From Chryseobacterium sp. MYb7 (GTDB lineage: Bacteria; Bacteroidota; Bacteroidia; Flavobacteriales; Weeksellaceae): a stretch of 64,000 nucleotides of DNA. Below, in pieces: positions 59,353 to 64,000 of the stretch. The stretch is taken from NCBI RefSeq assembly GCF_002979455.1, contig NZ_PCOU01000024.1:1-64000 (forward strand). Reading direction: 5' to 3'. The position numbers were made by a program, and so were the translations under genes. The notes under the pieces were generated by a model. That model was not told the origin of the DNA, made no database searches, and saw only the letters and a program-made list of their open reading frames with translations. How positions within the stretch are numbered: position 1 is the first letter of the stretch; each line of letters begins with the position of its first letter.

Positions 59353-61455
59353 TTATTTCTTTATTCCCATTTCATATAAGGCAAATGATATAAGATCTGC
59401 ATTTTCACTGATCACCTGATCTGTTGATCTGCCGGCTCCATGTCCTGCATTTTTTTCAATTCTCAAAAGAACAGGATTTTTACATGCCTGTTTTTCCTGA
59501 AGTTCAGCTCCAAACTTGAATGAATGTGCCGGAACTACTCTGTCATCATGATCACTGGTAATGATCATTGTAGATGGATAGCAAGTTCCTGCTTTTACGT
59601 TGTGTACAGGAGAATATGATTTCAGGTACTCAAACATTTCTTTACTGTCTTCCGCAGTTCCGTAGTCGTAAGACCAACCTGCTCCAGCTGTAAATTTATT
59701 ATATCTCAACATATCCAAAACTCCTACTCCCGGGAATGCCACTCTTGCCAAATCCGGACGCATTGTCATTGTTGCACCCACTAGTAATCCTCCATTTGAT
59801 CTTCCTGACAGTGCCATGTATTCTTTTGAAGTATATCCTTTACTTTGAAGGTATTCTCCGGCAGCGATAAAGTCTTCAAAAACATTCTTCTTCTGTTGTT
59901 TTGTCCCTGCATCGTGCCATTTTTTACCGTATTCACCACCACCACGGATGTTTGGAACAGCATAAATTCCTCCATTTTCCATCCAGATCGCATTGACTAC
60001 AGAGAATGACGGTTGTAAACTGATATTGAAACCTCCGTAAGAGTATAGAATAGTAGGATTTTTACCATCCAGCTTAGTTCCTTTCTTATAATTGATCATC
60101 ATAGGAACTTTTGTACCGTCTTTTGAAGTATAGAATACCTGCTCTGACACATAATCATCTGGATTAAACTTCACTTTCGGTTTTTGATATACTTCAGATT
60201 TCCCTGAGTCTACATTGAATTTATAAGTGGTTCCCGGTGTAATATAATTGCTGAAAGAAAAATAAACATCTTTTTCTTTTTCTTTTCCTCCGAATCCTGA
60301 TATATTTCCTTTACCAGGAAGTGCAATTTCTCTAACCAATTTTCCAGTCTTATCAAATTGTTTTACCTGATCAATAGCGTCAATCATATAAGTGGCAAAG
60401 AAATATCCTCCACCGGAAGAAATTCCCAATACATTTTCAGTTTGTGAAATTACATCTTTCCATGTTGCAGGAGCTGGGTTAGCAATGGTAGTTTTTACAA
60501 GACGCATATTTGGGGCATCTTTATCTGTAAAAATGAAAAGATCATCACCCTGAGTATCTACGATGCTGGCATTGATGTCGAATCCGCTCATAATTTGGAC
60601 AAAGTCTCCTCCTTTTTGAAGGTCTTTGATGTACAGTTCATTACCGTTGGTAGCATTAGCAGCAGAAATGATAAGGTATCTCTGGTCTTCAGAAACCCCT
60701 GCACTTAGGTATCTTCTCGGAGTTTTATCCCCTCCGAAAATCAATTTATCTGCAGACTGTTTTGTCCCTAATTTATGAAAGTATACTTTATGCTTATCCG
60801 TCATTCCGGAAAGCACGGTTCCTTCTTTTGGCTTATCATAGCTTGAATAATAGAATCCTTCATCTCCCTGCCATGAAATTCCACTGAATTTTACATCCAG
60901 TAAAGTTTCATCAATCTGTTTTTTGGTAACAGCATCGATGATAATAATCTTGTTCCAGTCACTTCCTCCTTCAGAGATAGAATAAGCCGCAAGATTTCCT
61001 TTTTTGTTGAAAGAAAGATTGGAAAGTGAAGTAGTTCCTTTTTCCGAAAATTTATTAGGATCTAAAAATACTTCTGTAGCATTGGTCTTGTTGTTTGTTC
61101 TGTACAAAACAGACTGTGCCTGCAAGCCATCATTTTTATAATAATAGGTATAATCTCCTTCTTTGAAAGGTGCTGAAATTTTTTCATAGTTCCAGATATC
61201 TTTCAACTGGCTTTTTATTTTATCCCTGAACGGAATTTTAGAAAGGTAATTCTGACTGTAAGCTACTTCTTCATCTACCCATTTTTTTGTAGGCTCAGAA
61301 TCATTTTCAAGATCTCTGAAAGGATCAGAAACTGCGCTTCCGAAATAGGTATCTGTCTGGCTTCCCTTTAATGCTTTAGGATAATTCATTTTCTGAGAAT
61401 AAAAAGATGCTGAAAACAAGACTCCAGCAGTTAACAATATAGGCTTAAAATTCAT
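59353..61455 (-). CDS. prolyl oligopeptidase family serine protease
   Basis: The 700-residue S9A peptidase has a signal peptide (about 1-19), a beta-propeller (about 75-430) that limits substrate size and an alpha/beta hydrolase domain. The catalytic serine is Ser553 (LSGRSNGGLLVG), with the aspartate in SDHDDRVVPAH and the histidine in NAGHGAGRS. It cuts short peptides after proline and is probably periplasmic. Flavobacterial homologues are known from Elizabethkingia. A terminator follows at 59294-59329. Confidence 0.93.
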   Translation of the reverse strand: MNFKPILLTAGVLFSASFYSQKMNYPKALKGSQTDTYFGSAVSDPFRDLENDSEPTKKWVDEEVAYSQNYLSKIPFRDKIKSQLKDIWNYEKISAPFKEGDYTYYYKNDGLQAQSVLYRTNNKTNATEVFLDPNKFSEKGTTSLSNLSFNKKGNLAAYSISEGGSDWNKIIIIDAVTKKQIDETLLDVKFSGISWQGDEGFYYSSYDKPKEGTVLSGMTDKHKVYFHKLGTKQSADKLIFGGDKTPRRYLSAGVSEDQRYLIISAANATNGNELYIKDLQKGGDFVQIMSGFDINASIVDTQGDDLFIFTDKDAPNMRLVKTTIANPAPATWKDVISQTENVLGISSGGGYFFATYMIDAIDQVKQFDKTGKLVREIALPGKGNISGFGGKEKEKDVYFSFSNYITPGTTYKFNVDSGKSEVYQKPKVKFNPDDYVSEQVFYTSKDGTKVPMMINYKKGTKLDGKNPTILYSYGGFNISLQPSFSVVNAIWMENGGIYAVPNIRGGGEYGKKWHDAGTKQQKKNVFEDFIAAGEYLQSKGYTSKEYMALSGRSNGGLLVGATMTMRPDLARVAFPGVGVLDMLRYNKFTAGAGWSYDYGTAEDSKEMFEYLKSYSPVHNVKAGTCYPSTMIITSDHDDRVVPAHSFKFGAELQEKQACKNPVLLRIEKNAGHGAGRSTDQVISENADLISFALYEMGIKK

Positions 61456-61549
61456 ACTGATCGGTTTTTCTCAAAAATACGCAAAGTATGTGAAATAAAA
61501 AAAACCCCGTTAAATTGGGACTTTTCTTATTTATAATTGTATTTTTCTA

Positions 61550-62227
61550 CTATTCACTGGCTCCGAAGCTTTCAAAATAGAAATCGGTAAGATTGGAAAC
61601 AATCTCATCCGGGCTGCCGTTCCAATAGTATATTTTATTTCCTTCTTTAAGTTCGTATAAAGAGAAGTTCTGATCTGTTGTTACCGTTTTATCAGCATTT
61701 TTGAAATCCTGAACTGCCTGAACCAGATATTTTTTCAGATCTTCCGCTTTTATTTTACTCAGATCGCCTTTGGGTCCTGAAGTCAGTTTTGATGGAACCA
61801 GGAAGCTCACAGAATAACTTATTTCTGCAATTTTTTGTCCTTCCACGTATTCATTCGGAACTACTTTTACGTCTTTAACGGTAAGTTTTCCTTTTTTAAA
61901 ATTATCAAACATCCCTCTGAAATAGTCTTCTGCTTCTTTTTTACATGCTGCAGCCGTGGTTTTCGGGAAAGCTGAGAGAAAATTTTCTACACTTCCATTG
62001 ATCATTTCCTGGGACGTTTCTTTGAAATTCACCTGATACGCAACCTGCCCGTCTACTGTTGGTTTTAAATAGTCATTAAGCTTACCCAATGCAACCTCAT
62101 CATTGTTGACGAAGGTTCCAAAGAATAGTTCAAAGGCTTCTTTAGGTTTCTTTACTTCAGTTTGAGCCATAAGCTGCTGTCCCATTATCGTAAGCATCAG
62201 CAGTAAAATAATTTTGTAGGTTTTCAT
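61550..62227 (-). CDS. exported protein, unknown function
   Basis: The 225-residue product has a signal peptide (about 1-21, MLTIMGQQLMAQ), so it should be periplasmic or on the surface. The body is Lys-rich and has VDGQVAYQVNFKETSQEMI and YSVSFLVPSKLTSGPKGDL, with no family I recognise. It lies between prfA and the prolyl oligopeptidase gene with gaps of 32-94 bases and terminators on the prfA side, so it is probably a single-gene unit. Confidence 0.7.
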   Translation of the reverse strand: MKTYKIILLLMLTIMGQQLMAQTEVKKPKEAFELFFGTFVNNDEVALGKLNDYLKPTVDGQVAYQVNFKETSQEMINGSVENFLSAFPKTTAAACKKEAEDYFRGMFDNFKKGKLTVKDVKVVPNEYVEGQKIAEISYSVSFLVPSKLTSGPKGDLSKIKAEDLKKYLVQAVQDFKNADKTVTTDQNFSLYELKEGNKIYYWNGSPDEIVSNLTDFYFESFGASE

Positions 62228-62259
62228 AGTTTATATTTTGTTTCGTTATTGGGAAAAAC

Positions 62260-62285
62260 AAAGCCCCTGAAGAATCAGAGGCTTT
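62260..62285 (-). terminator. terminator after prfA
   Basis: AAAGCC-C-CTGA pairs with TCAG-A-GGCTTT (one internal mismatch) around AGAA; on the minus strand it is followed by GTTTTT. It lies 19 bases after the prfA stop. Confidence 0.75.
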
Positions 62286-62304
62286 ATTTTTATTGGTTTT
62301 AATC

Positions 62305-63390
62305 TTAATAATTTTCTTCTTCTCCCTTCATTTTCTCTGCATTTTCCGCCATGATTACGGCGTCAATCATTTCAGAAATATCTCCGTTCATATATGCATC
62401 AAGGTTATACATAGACTTATTAATTCTGTGGTCTGTAACTCTACCTTGCGGGTAATTGTAGGTTTTAATTTTTGCAGAACGGTCTCCGGTAGATACCATA
62501 GATTTACGTTGTGCTGCAATATCTCCCTGTACTTTTTGCAATTCGATGTCGTATAATTTTGTTCTTAGCATTTCCATTGCCAACTCACGGTTAGCCAGCT
62601 GAGAACGAGCCTGTTGACACACCACAACAAGTCCTGAAGGTTTGTGGGTAAGCTGAACTTTAGTTTCAACCTTGTTTACGTTCTGACCACCGGCACCTCC
62701 TGAACGGGAAGTCTGCATTTCGATATCTGCAGGATTCAGTTCGAAGTCTACTTCTTCAGCTTCCGGAAGAACAGCAATTGTGATAGCGGAAGTGTGAACT
62801 CTTCCCTGAGATTCAGTTTCAGGTACACGCTGTACACGGTGAACTCCGGACTCGAACTTCATGATTCCGTAAACACCTTCTCCTTCCACTTTCATGATCA
62901 GTTCCTTGTATCCTTTTGCAGCTTCGTTAGAATCTGTTACTTCATGTCTCCATCCTTTTGTTTTGAAATACATGGTATACATTCTGTAGACATCTTCTAC
63001 AAAAATCGCGGCTTCGTCACCTCCTGTTCCGGCACGTAATTCTACGATAACGTTTTTGTCATCGGCAGGATCTTTAGGGATCAGTAATACTTTCAGTTCT
63101 TCTTCCAGTGCAGGAAGTTTGGCCTGAGCTTCTAATTTTTCTTCTTTAGCAAGATCTACCAAATCTCTGTCTGAACCGTCTGCAATAATCTCTTCGGATT
63201 CTTCAATACTGTCCAAAGCCCCTTTGTACTGATCGTAAACTCTTACAATTTTCCCCAAATCACTATATTCTTTGTTCAAAGAAGAATATCTTTTTTGGTC
63301 TGAAATGACATCAGGCTGTATAATAAGGTCTGCAACCTCATTATATCTTTGTTTTATAGCTTCTAATTTTGGAATTAATGATTTAGACAT
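62305..63390 (-). CDS. prfA: peptide chain release factor 1
   Basis: RF1 recognises UAA and UAG stop codons and frees the finished protein. The 361-residue length is normal. The codon-recognition motif PxT is PET at 190-192 (HRVQRVPETESQGR), and the catalytic GGQ is at 234-236 (SGGAGGQNVNK). The N-terminal helical domain (about 1-110) and domain 4 complete the fold. It is a single gene with its own terminator at 62260-62285. It should not be confused with the RF-like prfH at 49534. Confidence 0.97.
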   Translation of the reverse strand: MSKSLIPKLEAIKQRYNEVADLIIQPDVISDQKRYSSLNKEYSDLGKIVRVYDQYKGALDSIEESEEIIADGSDRDLVDLAKEEKLEAQAKLPALEEELKVLLIPKDPADDKNVIVELRAGTGGDEAAIFVEDVYRMYTMYFKTKGWRHEVTDSNEAAKGYKELIMKVEGEGVYGIMKFESGVHRVQRVPETESQGRVHTSAITIAVLPEAEEVDFELNPADIEMQTSRSGGAGGQNVNKVETKVQLTHKPSGLVVVCQQARSQLANRELAMEMLRTKLYDIELQKVQGDIAAQRKSMVSTGDRSAKIKTYNYPQGRVTDHRINKSMYNLDAYMNGDISEMIDAVIMAENAEKMKGEEENY

Positions 63391-63538
63391 TGTAGAAATT
63401 TTGTGGGTGCAAAGATAAGGATTATTAATTCAAAATTAAAATTCCGAATCATCATAAATTTTTGAGCATTAGGGATAAAGGGAGTGAAAGTGTAAAAAGG
63501 CAGGATTGTCTATTTGTTTATTCAATTGAAATCAGGCT

Positions 63539-64000
63539 CTAAGATATTTTGGAAAGCCTTCTGTCTATTAAATATAAAGCAATTCCTACTGCAATAATTC
63601 CCAGTCCTATCAAGCTTTCTTTAGGGTTATGAATGAATGTAAAATAAAGAATATAAAAACTGAACAATAAAAAAACTGCCGGAAAAATGTGGAAAGCATT
63701 TGACTTAAAAATTTTTCGGTCTTTTTTCTTCAGGAAGAATGCGGTAGAAATGGCCAGACTTGCAAAAAGCTGTAAAATAAAAGCCGTATACACAAAGATT
63801 TCTTTAAAACTTCCTGTCAGAATAATAATGGCAGCAATCACTGCATGAGCGAAAATAGCTCTTACCGGAATTCCTTTTTCGTTACCCATGGCTAAAGGTT
63901 TCCAAATGGCGGTATGTTTTGCGAAAGCTTGCGTTAATCTCGACCCTACCCACAGATATCCGCTAATTGTTGCAACCAGCTGTAGAGCAATAAAAATATT
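63539..64000 (-). CDS. APC-family amino acid permease (3' part, cut by window edge)
   Basis: The frame is open from the edge at 64000 to a stop at 63539, giving the last 153 residues of a membrane transporter. It contains membrane helices with LQLVATISGYLWVGSRLTQAFA (first visible), then KPLAMGNEKGIPVRAIF, a typical APC-superfamily loop, and three to four further helices, ending in a basic tail (DRRLSK). An internal ATG at 63889 gives a shorter frame, but the upstream codons also match the family. It would import amino acids or similar compounds; substrate unknown. Confidence 0.85.
   Translation of the reverse strand, partial: NIFIALQLVATISGYLWVGSRLTQAFAKHTAIWKPLAMGNEKGIPVRAIFAHAVIAAIIILTGSFKEIFVYTAFILQLFASLAISTAFFLKKKDRKIFKSNAFHIFPAVFLLFSFYILYFTFIHNPKESLIGLGIIAVGIALYLIDRRLSKIS

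Noticed and set aside
61497..61520. Terminator between the exported protein and prolyl oligopeptidase genes
   Set aside because: Only a three-base-pair stem (CCC/GGG) with a T-run is visible, too weak to call.
1..64000. CRISPR array, prophage, insertion sequence, rRNA or tRNA
   Set aside because: I saw no direct-repeat array, transposase, integrase, phage structural gene, or tRNA/rRNA signature anywhere in the window; a dedicated scan (tRNAscan, CRISPR finder) would settle weak cases.

Overview
This window comes from a low-GC member of the Bacteroidota, most likely a flavobacterium of the Chryseobacterium/Elizabethkingia type. The evidence is a type IX secretion sorting domain on the reprolysin-like protease at 56150-59215, repeated TAnnTTTG promoter -7 elements, weak ribosome binding sites, a fused CcoN-CcoO cytochrome oxidase subunit with a mono-haem CcoP, a GG-leader cysteine-rich peptide of a type I know from Chryseobacterium, and general gene content. 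I saw no rRNA, tRNA, CRISPR array, transposase or phage gene. About 60 protein genes are supported, two of them cut by the window edges.

Layout. 1-1938 is very AT-rich, with one membrane-anchored AraC-type regulator and little else. 1939-4536 (minus) holds panB, a small membrane protein, a pseudouridine synthase and a Crp/Fnr-type regulator. 4620-13446 (plus) is a full cbb3 oxidase locus: ccoI, ccoS, ccoNO, ccoQ, ccoP, ccoG, ccoH/fixH and a TauE/SafE-like gene. A perfect TGAT-N4-ATCA site lies between the regulator and ccoI, so the regulator probably controls itself and the high-affinity oxidase. 14259-21096 holds serS, lipoproteins and a small surface-polysaccharide group (asnB, flippase, glycosyltransferase). 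21205-27816 (minus) holds a polytopic membrane protein, two Fe-S electron-transfer proteins, an MlaD-type lipid transport protein and a PpiD/SurA-like foldase. 28077-41625 is housekeeping: lon, an AI-2E-family exporter, a secreted-peptide gene, an acyl-CoA dehydrogenase, a sigma factor with a possible membrane partner, pgi, folD and queE. 41668-45304 has a sugar-1-phosphate transferase and MlaE/MlaF, the likely partners of the distant MlaD.

45342-53848 contains the most interesting material: meaB, two tandem small cytochromes c, and a minus-strand operon 52453-49041 encoding an unknown basic protein, an RtcB RNA ligase, the release-factor-like PrfH and a small repeat protein. RtcB-PrfH pairs repair and rescue ribosomes cut in the decoding centre; the two flanking genes look like undescribed partners. 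Next to this operon, at 52651-52852, is a self-contained small transcription unit with its own promoter and terminator, encoding either a structured RNA or a 25-residue peptide. The window closes with an M28 peptidase, methylmalonyl-CoA mutase, the T9SS metalloprotease, prolyl oligopeptidase, prfA and part of an amino-acid permease.
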